Source: a candidate division WOR-1 bacterium RIFOXYB2_FULL_46_45 (lineage in GTDB: Bacteria; Margulisbacteria; WOR-1; XYC2-FULL-46-14). From it: DNA of 64,000 nucleotides. Both the position numbers and the translations under genes were made by a program. Positions 26,028 to 34,682 of this stretch are shown here, one piece after another; positions within the stretch are counted from its first letter, which is position 1, and every line of letters starts with the position of its first letter. The stretch is from the NCBI GenBank assembly GCA_001771585.1, contig MEUE01000001.1:807984-871983 (forward strand), in the 5' to 3' direction. Below the pieces are notes generated by a model. It saw only the letters and a program-made list of their open reading frames with translations. It did no database searches and was not told the DNA's origin.

Positions 26028-26630
26028 ATGCCGAAACACAAACGGGGACTGCTGATTGTCTTATCGGGACCGTCCGGGGTGGGAAAGTCCACCATTGTGA
26101 AGCGGCTGCGCAAGATTAATCCGCGGCTGAAGATGTCGGTCTCCTGCACCACCCGGCCGCCGCGGCTGGGGGAGGCGAATAAGCGGGATTATTTTTTTAT
26201 CTCGAAAGAAGCGTTTACCGAAAAAGTAAAAAACGGCGAGTTCCTGGAGTGGGCGGAAGTGCATGGACGCTATTATGGCACGCCGCGCGAATTTATAGAA
26301 GAGAACTTAAAAAAGAACAATGTGGTCCTTTTGGAAGTTGATGTCCAGGGGGCGGGGACGATCAAAGATTGGCTCTACAAAGCGCGTTTGAGAAAATCGG
26401 CGGTCTTTGTTTTTATCATCCCTCCGTCGGTTGATATGCTCGCCTTCCGGTTAAAGAGAAGGAAGACCGAAAGCTCCGAGCTTTTGAACTATAGGTTGCG
26501 GGCCGCCATAGCCGAATTACAGGTTATGGAAAAATACGATTATATTGTGGTAAACGACCAGGTCGAACACGCGGCCCGAAAGATCCAGGCGATAATTAAT
26601 GTCGAAAAAGAGAGGGTGTTATTAAATTGA
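26028..26630 (+). CDS. gmk: guanylate kinase
   Basis: Phosphorylates GMP to GDP. A 200-residue P-loop enzyme with LIVLSGPSGVGKSTIVKRL at the N-terminus, the GMP-binding SCTTRPPRLGE and RDYFFISKEAF, and LLEVDVQGAGTIKD. The ATG at 26028 is preferred over a GTG nine bases upstream, because the promoter leaves almost no leader. It starts the gmk-rpoZ-coaBC operon, a conserved order in many bacteria. Confidence 0.96.
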   Translation: MPKHKRGLLIVLSGPSGVGKSTIVKRLRKINPRLKMSVSCTTRPPRLGEANKRDYFFISKEAFTEKVKNGEFLEWAEVHGRYYGTPREFIEENLKKNNVVLLEVDVQGAGTIKDWLYKARLRKSAVFVFIIPPSVDMLAFRLKRRKTESSELLNYRLRAAIAELQVMEKYDYIVVNDQVEHAARKIQAIINVEKERVLLN

Positions 26631-26953
26631 GAGAAAGTGTAGACGGCTTATTGGGAAAAGCAAAGAACAAGTTCCTGCTCGTAAATGCGGTGTCGGAGAG
26701 GGCCAAGCAGATCACGGCCGGCTCGCTTCCGTACATCAATGATTTTGACCCGTCGAACCCGATTGTAACCGCCATCCGCGAAATTTGGGCGAACAAGATC
26801 AACATCAAGCTTGAAAGCGCTCCAAAGAAGCAGAAGCCCGAAGAACTGCTTCTAAAAGAAGAACCGCAGGAAGAGCCGAAGAAGAGGGCCAACGCGCTTG
26901 ACCGTTTGGCCAAACACAGCAAGGGCAAGTCCAAAAAGAATGCTGACCGGTAA
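26627..26953 (+). CDS. rpoZ: RNA polymerase omega subunit
   Basis: A 108-residue protein. The core (VDGLLGKAKNKFLLVNAVSERAKQI, then NPIVTAIREIWANKI) is the omega fold that helps fold the beta' subunit. The tail is a charged Lys/Glu extension. The start is TTG, overlapping the gmk stop (TTGA). The gene order gmk-rpoZ-coaBC supports the call. Confidence 0.9.
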   Translation: MRESVDGLLGKAKNKFLLVNAVSERAKQITAGSLPYINDFDPSNPIVTAIREIWANKINIKLESAPKKQKPEELLLKEEPQEEPKKRANALDRLAKHSKGKSKKNADR

Positions 26954-28145
26954 AACCGTAATTGTCGGTATTTCCGGCGGCATCGCGGCCTACAAGACCT
27001 GTGAAATTGTCCGCGGGCTGAAAAAAGAAGGGGCAGAAGTTTTTTGCGTGATGACCGTGTCCGCGCAAAAGTTTGTCTCTCCCCTGACTTTTAGGACCCT
27101 AAGCGGCAATCCGGTCATAACCGACCTTTTTGACGAAGACTTAAACAACACCCCCGTCCCCCATATCGCTTTGAGAGAAAAAGCCGATCTGGTTCTGGTT
27201 GCCCCCGCCACCGCCAATATCATCGGAAAGACCGCCAACGGCCTGGCGGATGACGCGCTGTCGACCCTCCTTCTTTCTGTCAAATGCCCGGTGATCTTCG
27301 CTCCGGCAATGAACCCGGTCATGTGGGAAAATAAAGTTGTCCGGCAAAACTCCAAAAAAATCCAAAAGCTCGGCATTAAGCTGATCGGCCCCGTTTACGG
27401 CGAAGTCGCCTGCGGAGAAGAGGGAACCGGAAGGATGGCCGAAGTTTCTTCCGTTATCGACGCCGTCTTCGATTTGTTGAACCACAAGAATGATTTGTCC
27501 GGACTTAAAATCCTGATTACCGCCGGCGCCACCCGCGAGGCGATCGATCCGATCCGCTTTATCAGCAACCGCTCTTCCGGCAAAATGGGTTTTGCCCTGG
27601 CACATGCCGCCAAAAGAAGGGGAGCGGAGGTTACTCTGATCTCCGGACCAACCTATTTGAACCCGCCGGCAAACGTAAATTTGATTGAAGTAACTTCGGC
27701 GGAAGAGATGCATAAAGCGGTACAAGCCGCCGCTCAAAAACAGGATGTAATCATCATGACCGCGGCGGTAGCGGACTACCGCCCCAATTTTACTTTTATG
27801 CAAAAGCTCCAGAAGCGGGCCGACACCATGAGCCTGGAACTGACCAGAACCGTTGATATTTTGGAGGAGCTGGGCAAGAGCAAGAACGGCTCGTTTTTGG
27901 TCGGCTTTGCCGCAGAGTCAAACAATTTGATTGAGAACGCCCGCGAAAAGATGAAGAAGAAAAATCTTGATCTGATCGTGGCCAACAATGTGGAAGCGTT
28001 TGAAGAGGATTGCTCCGAAGTTTTTATTCTGGACAAAGCGGGAGAAGTCGAACAACTGCCGCTTCAGGAAAAAATCTCAACCGCCAATTCAATTCTGGAT
28101 CGGATCGTTACCCGCGTCTCACCATCGCGAAAAGATCGGGCATAG
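26940..28145 (+). CDS. coaBC: bifunctional phosphopantothenoylcysteine decarboxylase/synthetase
   Basis: Two consecutive steps of coenzyme A synthesis. A 401-residue fusion: the FMN-binding CoaC half has [19 protein letters not shown], the catalytic His in [20 protein letters not shown], and PAMNPVMW; the CoaB half starts near 185 with [20 protein letters not shown], then [12 protein letters not shown] and TAAVADYRP. The ATG lies inside the rpoZ 3' end. Its 3' end overlaps a convergent small zinc-ribbon gene by 38 bases. Confidence 0.95.
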   Translation: MLTGKTVIVGISGGIAAYKTCEIVRGLKKEGAEVFCVMTVSAQKFVSPLTFRTLSGNPVITDLFDEDLNNTPVPHIALREKADLVLVAPATANIIGKTANGLADDALSTLLLSVKCPVIFAPAMNPVMWENKVVRQNSKKIQKLGIKLIGPVYGEVACGEEGTGRMAEVSSVIDAVFDLLNHKNDLSGLKILITAGATREAIDPIRFISNRSSGKMGFALAHAAKRRGAEVTLISGPTYLNPPANVNLIEVTSAEEMHKAVQAAAQKQDVIIMTAAVADYRPNFTFMQKLQKRADTMSLELTRTVDILEELGKSKNGSFLVGFAAESNNLIENAREKMKKKNLDLIVANNVEAFEEDCSEVFILDKAGEVEQLPLQEKISTANSILDRIVTRVSPSRKDRA

Positions 28146-28275
28146 GGGACGAGGTATTTAAAACCTTCTGGTTTTTCTCCATGGTTTTTTTCTTGCATTC
28201 CGAGCAGAAGACCGAACCGATTGAAACCGGGGCACCGCAGTCGCAGTAGACGGTACGTTTCTTGGTCTTTGGCAT
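28108..28275 (-). CDS. 55-residue zinc-ribbon protein
   Basis: A small frame MPKTKKRTVYCDCGAPVSIG continuing SVFCSECKKKTMEKN. The CxC and CxxC pairs 12 residues apart make a compact zinc ribbon; the rest is an unstructured tail. AGGTGA lies about eight bases before the ATG, and a TATAAT box (around 28302-28307, minus strand) lies some 25 bases farther up. The frame is convergent with and overlaps coaBC by 38 bases. Function unknown; ribosome-associated or regulatory roles are typical for such proteins. Confidence 0.72.
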   Translation of the reverse strand: MPKTKKRTVYCDCGAPVSIGSVFCSECKKKTMEKNQKVLNTSSPMPDLFAMVRRG

Positions 28276-28328
28276 CCCCAATCACCTCTTTTTCACTTAT
28301 AATTATACCACTTTTTCGCTTAAAATGC

Positions 28329-28340
28329 TATACTTTGAAG
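28329..28340 (+). promoter_or_regulatory. leaderless promoter of hisB
   Basis: TGC-TATACT (hexamer 28329-28334) ends six bases before the ATG at 28341. Confidence 0.55.
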
Positions 28341-28967
28341 ATGGCGCGCAAAGCACAGGTTGTCCGAAAAACAAAAGAGACCCAAATTACGATCGGCTTA
28401 AATCTCGACGGTTCGGGCAAGGGCGTCATTGCAACCCCCCTCCCCTTTTTCAACCACATGCTGGAACTCTTTGCCAAACACGGCATCTTTGATTTGAAAA
28501 TCGAAGCGAAGGGGGATATTGAAATCGACCCGCACCATTTAATCGAGGACACCGGGCTGGCGCTGGGGGAAGCGTTCAACAAGGCCCTTGGAAAAAAACT
28601 GAAAATCGAACGCTACGGCCACGCGGTTTTACCGATGGATGAATCCCTGGCCGAAGTTAAGGCGGCGATTGATATCTCCGGCCGACCGCATTTTACTTTT
28701 AAGGCAAAGTTCCCGCGCGAACTGCTTTATGTCGATCTTCCGGGCGGCAAAAAAATAAAATATTATTTTGACGCCGAAATGCTCAAGGAATTTTTCGAAT
28801 CGTTTGTTTACAAGGCCGGAATTTCCCTGCACATTGAGCTGGTGAGAGGAAAAAATACCCATCATAAGATCGAAGCGATCTTTAAGGCCTTCGGGGTGGC
28901 GCTCTCGCGCGCGTGCGCGATCAACAAACGAAAAAAGGGAATTCCTTCAACCAAAGGGCTTCTCTAA
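28341..28967 (+). CDS. hisB: imidazoleglycerol-phosphate dehydratase
   Basis: A step of histidine synthesis that removes water from imidazole glycerol phosphate. The 208-residue protein is the monofunctional dehydratase. Metal-binding motifs are DPHHLIEDTGLALGEAF near residue 62 and NTHHKIEAIFKAFGVAL near 175. It stands alone; other his genes are not in the window. The 3' end overlaps the convergent secretin gene by four bases. Confidence 0.95.
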   Translation: MARKAQVVRKTKETQITIGLNLDGSGKGVIATPLPFFNHMLELFAKHGIFDLKIEAKGDIEIDPHHLIEDTGLALGEAFNKALGKKLKIERYGHAVLPMDESLAEVKAAIDISGRPHFTFKAKFPRELLYVDLPGGKKIKYYFDAEMLKEFFESFVYKAGISLHIELVRGKNTHHKIEAIFKAFGVALSRACAINKRKKGIPSTKGLL

Positions 28968-30106
28968 ATAACATACGGCGTAATCAAAAACACAATCTCC
29001 GTCTTCTCTTTCTGTTTCACGCGGTTGGTAAAAAGCAAGCCGGCAAAAGGGATGTGTCCCAAAATCGGTATTTTAACGACATTGTCGCGCTCGATCTCCG
29101 ACATTAAGCCGCCGATGACAATTGTCTCGCCGTCTTTTACCCTTAAGGTGGCCGAAGCGTTGCGGGTTGAGATCACCGGGAAATCCCCAGCGGGGGTCGT
29201 CCTCCACTCCGAAATCGCCGAGACCTCCGGTTGAATATTGGCGGTAATATCCCCTTCTTCTCCAAGATGCGGGGTAACCTTGAGCCGAATCCCCGCGTCG
29301 ATGTAGCTTATGCTCCACTGGGTGGTGGTGCTGGAGCTTGAAACCGGGACCGCATAAGGGACCCGGTCGCCGATGTTGATCTGCGCCTCTTGATTGTCCA
29401 AAGTGGCGATCCTCGGATTGGCAATGATATCCGCCTTGCCGTTTGACAAAAGGGCCTGCAGAGTTGACGGTATATCGGAGGCGAGAGAAATTTTTTTCGT
29501 ATCTTTTGGCGTTATAAAGTTAAAGGTCCCCGCCGGATTCCCATGCAGCCACCCCAGCCGCAACGCATCGCTCTTAGCAACCTCGATAATTTTACTCTCG
29601 ATTAATATCCGCGGAACCGGCACATCGAGCGAATCGAGCAGCTCCTCCGCCCCTTGTATCTCCTTCCCTTTTCCTTTAAGAATAATGCTCCGAGCCCTCT
29701 CTCCCGATGAAACCTTTATCTGCGGCATGACTTTGGACAGGATTTCGGCCGCCTTTTGGCTTGAAAGATAATCAAGCTCAACCGCCGAAACCCGGTCAAT
29801 CCCCTCCGGAGCGGCAGAGACAAAAACGATCCCCTCCCCAATGCTGTAATCGATTCCGCTTATATCAAGGACATATCTTAATGCCTCCTCCGCTTCAACC
29901 TCCGTCAAATGCAACGTTGCCTTTTTGGAAAGGAGCGCCGCCTGGTCACCGCTGATAATAAGATTGAGCTTTTCTCTTTTGGCCAGGGAGGAAATCACAT
30001 CAATCACCGCGGCATCCTGAAAATCGAGCTTGGGAATGATTTCGGAAGCAAAGACCGCAGAGGGAAGAATCGACAAAAGAAAAACCGAAACTATTTTTTT
30101 AAACAC
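28964..30106 (-). CDS. secretin of a type IV pilus / type II secretion system
   Basis: Forms the outer-membrane channel. From GTG 30106 the product has 380 residues with signal peptide FKKIVSVFLLSILPSAVFAS. Next come an STN-like segment (KLDFQDAAVIDVISSLAKRE), an N1-type module around SSQKAAEILSKVMPQIKV, and the secretin C-domain from about residue 175 (RILIESKIIEVAKSDALRLG ... IANPRIATLDNQEAQINIGD ... VKDGETIVIGGLM ... IPILGHIPFAGLLFTN). AAGGAGG is six bases upstream. PilQ-type is likely, as the preceding gene is PilP-like, but GspD cannot be excluded. Confidence 0.9.
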   Translation of the reverse strand: MFKKIVSVFLLSILPSAVFASEIIPKLDFQDAAVIDVISSLAKREKLNLIISGDQAALLSKKATLHLTEVEAEEALRYVLDISGIDYSIGEGIVFVSAAPEGIDRVSAVELDYLSSQKAAEILSKVMPQIKVSSGERARSIILKGKGKEIQGAEELLDSLDVPVPRILIESKIIEVAKSDALRLGWLHGNPAGTFNFITPKDTKKISLASDIPSTLQALLSNGKADIIANPRIATLDNQEAQINIGDRVPYAVPVSSSSTTTQWSISYIDAGIRLKVTPHLGEEGDITANIQPEVSAISEWRTTPAGDFPVISTRNASATLRVKDGETIVIGGLMSEIERDNVVKIPILGHIPFAGLLFTNRVKQKEKTEIVFLITPYVI

Positions 30107-30453
30107 AAAACAACCTCCTTCTCCTTGATTTGGGAAACAATGTAACCGTTGACCTCTTCTTTTTCGGCCACCGACTGCCCTTTCCCGTTTATTTCGACAC
30201 AAGCAATCGGGGAAGCGCCGGCCAAAAGACCGGTCAATCTGATATAGCCGTCTTTTATCGGAACCGGCTCAGCTCCGAGAGTCAGCCCGATAATTTTGGC
30301 CCGGTTCGCTCCCCCATAGGTAAACACTGCCTCGCTCGTCGTTGCTGTTTCTTCCTGTTGTTGTGGATTGATGATTTCCGGTTGTTTTTGAGGGGAAGAG
30401 CAGGAAGACAAAAAAAGCGACAACACCATGATTATCCAAAAAAGATTTCTCAT
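30091..30453 (-). CDS. PilP/GspC-like lipoprotein
   Basis: A 120-residue lipoprotein with lipobox LSSC at residues 16-19. After a Gln/Glu/Thr-rich linker comes a small beta domain with YGGANRAKIIGLTLG and GYIVSQIKEKEVVLCL, which resembles the PDZ-less HR domain of PilP/GspC that docks onto the secretin. It overlaps the secretin gene by 16 bases. Its ATG overlaps the stop of the ORF6N gene as ATGA, so translation is coupled to an accessory gene. Confidence 0.7.
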   Translation of the reverse strand: MRNLFWIIMVLSLFLSSCSSPQKQPEIINPQQQEETATTSEAVFTYGGANRAKIIGLTLGAEPVPIKDGYIRLTGLLAGASPIACVEINGKGQSVAEKEEVNGYIVSQIKEKEVVLCLKK

Positions 30454-30998
30454 TTCTCTTCCTCTCTATCCGCCAAAAAACCGATGCGTCTTTTCGGCCT
30501 CGAAGGCGGCGCCATAAGCTGACGAATGGCATCGAAGACACCTTTAGTTTCTATCTCGTTCTTTTCGACTCTTCTTTCCAGTTCCGCCAGCTTATGCGCC
30601 AAATCTTTATGGGTCGCTATTATTTCTCGGAGTTTCACAAACGACCGCATGATAGCTATATTTACCTGAACTGCCCTTTCACTATTAAGGACAGAAGATA
30701 ACATGGCTACCCCTTGCTCCGTAAAAACGGTAACTTTTTTGGAAAACTTTAATGTAGCGGATTGTCTCCTTGAAAAGGAAGTCACAAATTGTGACATCCT
30801 CAAAATTTCCTGTCTTGTCAAGGAAAACATAAAGTCTTCCGGAAATCTATCCCTTTTTCTTTTCACTGCTTGGTTTAAAACTTTTGTTTGTGTCCCATAA
30901 AGCTCTGCCAAATCGCGATCCAGCATCACTTTTTGGCCTCTGATCAAGAAGATCTTCTTTTCGATGATTTGAGCAGGAATCAAATTGGCTTTGTCCAT
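30450..30998 (-). CDS. ORF6N-domain protein
   Basis: A 182-residue protein. Residues about 8-95 are the ORF6N DNA-binding-type domain found in phage and mobile genes: KKIFLIRGQKVMLDRDLAEL, YGTQTKVLNQAVKRKRDRFP, FMFSLTRQEI and VTVFTEQGVAMLSSVL. A coiled coil follows (about 120-160). Copy B of the shared upstream element ends only 12 bases before the ATG. The gene is inserted at the head of the secretin operon and overlaps its first gene, suggesting it arrived as a cassette. Role unknown. Confidence 0.88.
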   Translation of the reverse strand: MDKANLIPAQIIEKKIFLIRGQKVMLDRDLAELYGTQTKVLNQAVKRKRDRFPEDFMFSLTRQEILRMSQFVTSFSRRQSATLKFSKKVTVFTEQGVAMLSSVLNSERAVQVNIAIMRSFVKLREIIATHKDLAHKLAELERRVEKNEIETKGVFDAIRQLMAPPSRPKRRIGFLADREEEK

Positions 30999-31010
30999 AA
31001 CAAACAGGTA

Positions 31011-31038
31011 CCCAGCAATTTTGCCGCCAATTTTGCGT
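31011..31038 (-). repeat. shared upstream element, copy B (before the ORF6N gene)
   Basis: Twenty-eight bases identical to copy A at 14807-14834, in the same orientation relative to its gene. Its core GGCGGCAAAATTGCTGGG ends 12 bases before the ORF6N ATG. Confidence 0.87.
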
Positions 31039-31059
31039 CTGAGGGGGAAGAGTCTCGAA

Positions 31060-31232
31060 TTTTTATCTCAAATCAACCTCTCGAATCAATGCGAACAGGG
31101 CAGGTCCCGAATTAAGAACTCGAATGCTCGAATCGACTCTCGAACCCTTTCAAGATTCGAGATTAAATTCGAGGATTCGGGACTTTTATTTGAGACCCTT
31201 TCATTCGAATTTATTCGGGATTATTGATTAGA
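31060..31232. repeat. degenerate palindromic repeats upstream of the ORF6N gene
   Basis: Drifting units of CTCGAAT, ATTCGAGGATTCGGGAC and their complements fill the gap between the ORF6N gene and the glycosyltransferase gene. GTCCCGAAT and ATTCGGGAC face each other, as in the 19.3-19.5 kb cluster. No gene is visible in these 238 bases. Confidence 0.65.
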
Positions 31233-31236
31233 GAGC

Positions 31237-32520
31237 TTATGACCAGCGGGGCTTAAAGAACTCGACAATCGGGGTCGTATAGTAGGCCAGCAGGAATAAA
31301 AAGATGAGCATAAAGGCCACGATCACATACAAGGCCGGCGGGGCTTTTTTGGTGAAAAAATAGACCGCCGCCGCGATGAGACCGGTGCCCCCCATTGTTA
31401 TAACGAGCGGTAAAAATCCGATTCCCATCTTGGCGTATTCTTTTAAAAGCGAAGCGTTGGTTAAAGGGACAATCAAAAGCAGGAGCAAAAGGGAAATAAA
31501 AACCAAAACTATAAAAGAATTGTCGATCTTCTTTTTTGAGGCGAAAAGGGATCCGATAGTTAAGGCGAGAAAAGGATAAAGGGACATGATGTAACCGGGA
31601 AGCTTGGTGTTGGCGGCCGAAAAGAAACAAAAAGAAAGAATCAACCATAAAAGAACAAAGAAATTTTCTTTTTCCTTCCGTTCTTTCCACAAATTGTACA
31701 TCCCCTCAAATATAAAAGCGGTCCATGGGAGCAGGCCGAGCAAAATAACCGGAATATAATAATAGAATGGACCGGTGTGCGTTTCAACCACTCCGGTAAA
31801 ACGGTTGATCATATAGTAGCCGACTACCCGCTCGTAAAAAATCTGCCCGTGGAGCAAATATTCGGCCAGATACCAGGAGCCGCCGATAACGGCCGAAAGG
31901 ATTAGCCCCAAAATAGGATGACATTCGCCGCAAACGCGGGGAAGCTCTTTTGAAACAAATAAAAAGATCGTAAGGACCAATAATGGCAGAAGGATCCCGA
32001 TCGGCCCTTTCATCAGCACCGCCAGCCCCATAAAAAGATAAAAAAGCCAGTAGAAACCGGGCTTCTTCTCCTTGTAGGCCTTAAAGAAAAATAAAACCGC
32101 CAGAAGCATCAGCGCAACAAGAGGAACGTCAAAGATCGCGACTCTCGATTGAAGTATATATTGAAGAGAGGTCGCCAAAACCAGCCCGGAATAAAAACCG
32201 GCCCGCTCGGAAAAGAGCAGTTTTCCCAAATAATAGACGGTTACCACCCCAATTACCCCGAAAATCGCGCACCAGAGGCGGGCGATGAAATTTGAAAAGC
32301 CAAAGATCGCCCCGGTTGCCGCGGTGAGCCACATAAAGAGCGGAGGATGGATAAACCAGGGCTGTCCGTGAAAATGGAGAGTGAGCCAATCGCCGGTTTG
32401 GATTATTTCTTTTGCCAGCTGGGTGTAAATGACTTCGTCGGTCTCCCAAAGTGAAAAGGTCCCCAGGCCAAAAGTGAAAAGAAAAATCGAAATAAAAATT
32501 AAAATTATCAAGTTCTTCAT
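31237..32520 (-). CDS. ArnT/PMT-type membrane glycosyltransferase
   Basis: A 427-residue polytopic membrane enzyme of the GT39/GT83 style. The first loop has the acidic pair in LWETDEVIYTQLAKEIIQTG and the conserved LHFHGQPWFIHPPLFMWL. Some ten transmembrane helices follow. Such enzymes move a sugar from a polyprenyl phosphate donor to lipid A or protein outside the inner membrane. The start is ATG 32520; a longer upstream frame runs into the divergent AsmA gene and is rejected. Confidence 0.87.
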   Translation of the reverse strand: MKNLIILIFISIFLFTFGLGTFSLWETDEVIYTQLAKEIIQTGDWLTLHFHGQPWFIHPPLFMWLTAATGAIFGFSNFIARLWCAIFGVIGVVTVYYLGKLLFSERAGFYSGLVLATSLQYILQSRVAIFDVPLVALMLLAVLFFFKAYKEKKPGFYWLFYLFMGLAVLMKGPIGILLPLLVLTIFLFVSKELPRVCGECHPILGLILSAVIGGSWYLAEYLLHGQIFYERVVGYYMINRFTGVVETHTGPFYYYIPVILLGLLPWTAFIFEGMYNLWKERKEKENFFVLLWLILSFCFFSAANTKLPGYIMSLYPFLALTIGSLFASKKKIDNSFIVLVFISLLLLLLIVPLTNASLLKEYAKMGIGFLPLVITMGGTGLIAAAVYFFTKKAPPALYVIVAFMLIFLFLLAYYTTPIVEFFKPRWS

Positions 32521-32529
32521 AATGCAAAA

Positions 32530-32562
32530 AGTATACCACAGCATTTTTGTTAGTGCTATAAT
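32530..32562. promoter_or_regulatory. divergent short-leader promoters (glycosyltransferase / AsmA gene)
   Basis: Minus-strand TATACT (32535-32530) ends nine bases before ATG 32520. Plus-strand TGC-TATAAT (32557-32562) ends seven bases before ATG 32570. Both messages would lack a normal leader. Confidence 0.6.
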
Positions 32563-32569
32563 CATCAAT

Positions 32570-34357
32570 ATGAAAAAAAAGCTGTTGATCGTTCTGGCCT
32601 CTTTTATCCTCTTTGCCGCGACTGTCGCCTTTGCTCTCCCGATGCTGATCCCAACCAAAGCGGTCAAGGATTTTGCCGCGCGGCAGATCGGCTCCGCCCT
32701 TAACCGTACCGTCTCGATTGAAGGGGTCTCGATCAATCTTTTTGAGGGAATCCGGCTCAAAGGGATTTATATCGGCAACCGGAAAGGCTTTTCAAACAAA
32801 CCTTTCATTGCGGCAAAGTCGCTCAATTTGCGGTATTCTTTCTGGCCGCTCTTCGTCAGAAAAGTGGTCATCTATGAAATAACGCTCAATACTCCGACGA
32901 TTCTAATAGAAAAGAATGCCAAGGGAGAGATGAATCTGGAGGGGATAGGACATCAGGAGATCAGTAAATCAGTGGGCAGGAAATCAGAAAAACAGGATAT
33001 CAGAAAAACAGAGAAACAAAAAACAAGTCCCGTCGATCTTTTTGTCAACAATATAAACATTAAGAACGGACAGTTTTTGTACCATGATTATTTAACCGGC
33101 ATCTCGGGCGTAAAAAACTTAAATGTCAAAGTCTCCGGAGTCGGACTCTCCCTTATCAAACCGATAGAAATAAAGGCCTCCGCCAGCGCGGTTTATCTTA
33201 AAGAGACCATTCCCCTCTCCCTTTCGGCCAAAGTGGAAATCGATCCATCCTTTAGCAAATTTAAAATCTCCCCTTTCTCCATGCAAATTGCCGGCGAAAG
33301 CTTCTCCTGCCCGATTGAATATAAGAGCGACAAAAAGAAACAGGAAGTTTCTTTTGCCCTTTCCTCCCAAAACCTGTCGATTGATACCCTTCTGGGAATT
33401 TTCGCGGCGCAAAGTGTAACCCCATCCGCCAAGCCGAAGCCGGGAGCGCTGACCCAAAGCATCAAAAACAGCGCAAAGGGGATTCCCGACAATTTAAGCG
33501 TCAAGGGAAGCTTTGACCTGTCAAACGCGGTCTTCCAAAAGTTGAAGCTTAGCCGCTTCAATGCCATTCTTTCGCTCTCCGGAAAAAAAGTTTTCTTAAA
33601 GCTCAAAGAGGTGTCCGGCTACAACGGAACTCTCTCCGGCAGCGGACAGATCAACCTTGCCGCACTCACCTATTCGGTCAAACCGCTCGTCTTGAAAAAT
33701 TTTGAGGCCGGAACTTTTCTTGACGACCTGATCGATTCGTTTGCTCCCGCCCTTTTGAACCTCAAAGGAAAAACGGAAGGATCGCTTGATGTTTCTCTTT
33801 CTCTAACCGGCTCCGGAGTTGAGATGCCGGAAGCGTTTAACAAGGCCAAGATTGACGGAGTAGTCGTTTTGACGAACGGAAGATTAAAGAAGATCAAAAC
33901 ACTGGAAGAGATCGGAAACCGCTTCGGCCTCTCGATGCTTAAAAACGACATTCTGGTTAAGGGGTTGCGGCTGGAAGCGGGATTGCTTAATAAGGTCTTG
34001 AACGTAAAAAAACTGGAATTAAGGGACACCGATCTGGAAGTTGTTTTTTGGGGAGGACTGGACTTTAACAATATGAAATACAAGGAAGGGAACCGGCTCA
34101 CTTTGAAATTGAGCCCCGCCGCCACGGCCGGCTTGCCTCCGGAATTTGCCATATTAAAAGACGAACGCGGGTACACCGCCGCCGATTTTGAATTGCAGGG
34201 CTCCCTTTACGCTCCGATCCCGGCCCCCCGCCTCGATAAGCCGATCGAAAAAGCGATCGGGAACCTCAAAATAAAAATTGAGGCCCAAAAAATTGAGCTG
34301 GAAGAGAGCGTCAAAAAACAGGCGGAAGAAAAGCTCAAAAAGATCCTGAAATTCTGA
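32570..34357 (+). CDS. AsmA-family protein
   Basis: A 595-residue protein with one N-terminal membrane anchor (KKKLLIVLASFILFAATVAF) and a long periplasmic beta-groove region. The N-terminus SALNRTVSIEGVSINLFEGI, then RLKGIYIGN, is typical for AsmA/DUF748 proteins, which act in outer-membrane lipid homeostasis, and the C-terminal AsmA region includes KGKTEGSLDVSLSLTGSG. A Lys/Gln/Ser-rich loop near residues 128-152 is encoded by repeats of AAATCAG and AAACAG (32951-33027). It ends two bases before the next small gene. Confidence 0.8.
   Translation: MKKKLLIVLASFILFAATVAFALPMLIPTKAVKDFAARQIGSALNRTVSIEGVSINLFEGIRLKGIYIGNRKGFSNKPFIAAKSLNLRYSFWPLFVRKVVIYEITLNTPTILIEKNAKGEMNLEGIGHQEISKSVGRKSEKQDIRKTEKQKTSPVDLFVNNINIKNGQFLYHDYLTGISGVKNLNVKVSGVGLSLIKPIEIKASASAVYLKETIPLSLSAKVEIDPSFSKFKISPFSMQIAGESFSCPIEYKSDKKKQEVSFALSSQNLSIDTLLGIFAAQSVTPSAKPKPGALTQSIKNSAKGIPDNLSVKGSFDLSNAVFQKLKLSRFNAILSLSGKKVFLKLKEVSGYNGTLSGSGQINLAALTYSVKPLVLKNFEAGTFLDDLIDSFAPALLNLKGKTEGSLDVSLSLTGSGVEMPEAFNKAKIDGVVVLTNGRLKKIKTLEEIGNRFGLSMLKNDILVKGLRLEAGLLNKVLNVKKLELRDTDLEVVFWGGLDFNNMKYKEGNRLTLKLSPAATAGLPPEFAILKDERGYTAADFELQGSLYAPIPAPRLDKPIEKAIGNLKIKIEAQKIELEESVKKQAEEKLKKILKF
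32951..33027. repeat. short-period repeat inside the AsmA gene
   Basis: Drifting copies of ATCAGNAAATCAG and AGAAAAACAG encode a polar loop. Similar AATCAG words occur at 37.7 and 42.1 kb. Confidence 0.5.
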
Positions 34358-34358
34358 T

Positions 34359-34682
34359 ATGAAAAAACTGCTTTTTATTTTCTTGTTTTTATGTCTTGTT
34401 GCCGCCGCTTTTTCCGCCGGTAAAAATTTTGACCCTTACGATTTCCAAATCAAAAACCTCTACGAAAAACCGCGGGGCGATTCCAAGGTGGTTTTTCAGA
34501 TCCCGATTGACGTCCGTTTTCTTGATATGAGCGAAGACGCCAACTGGTACAAAACCAAAATCATTTTTTCGGTCGGGCCGGTTAAGTTCCAATATATCGG
34601 CTGGGCCTATATCCCGGTTGGAAATTTGTTGAGGGAACAGGCGGCCGCGGCCGCTAGCGCCGAAGCGCAGTCGTCGGAATAA
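34359..34682 (+). CDS. small exported protein
   Basis: A 107-residue protein with signal peptide MKKLLFIFLFLCLVAAAFSA. The mature part has KVVFQIPIDVRFLDMSEDAN and WYKTKIIFSVGPVKFQYIGW, which looks like a small beta (SH3-like) domain, and an Ala-rich tail. It follows the AsmA gene by one base and is surely co-transcribed, so an envelope role is likely. No family is recognised. Confidence 0.65.
   Translation: MKKLLFIFLFLCLVAAAFSAGKNFDPYDFQIKNLYEKPRGDSKVVFQIPIDVRFLDMSEDANWYKTKIIFSVGPVKFQYIGWAYIPVGNLLREQAAAAASAEAQSSE

Noticed and set aside
32521-32760. N-terminal extension of the ArnT-like glycosyltransferase up to 32760
   Set aside because: It is antisense to the AsmA signal anchor and passes through both divergent promoters; the hydrophobic N-terminus starts at 32520.
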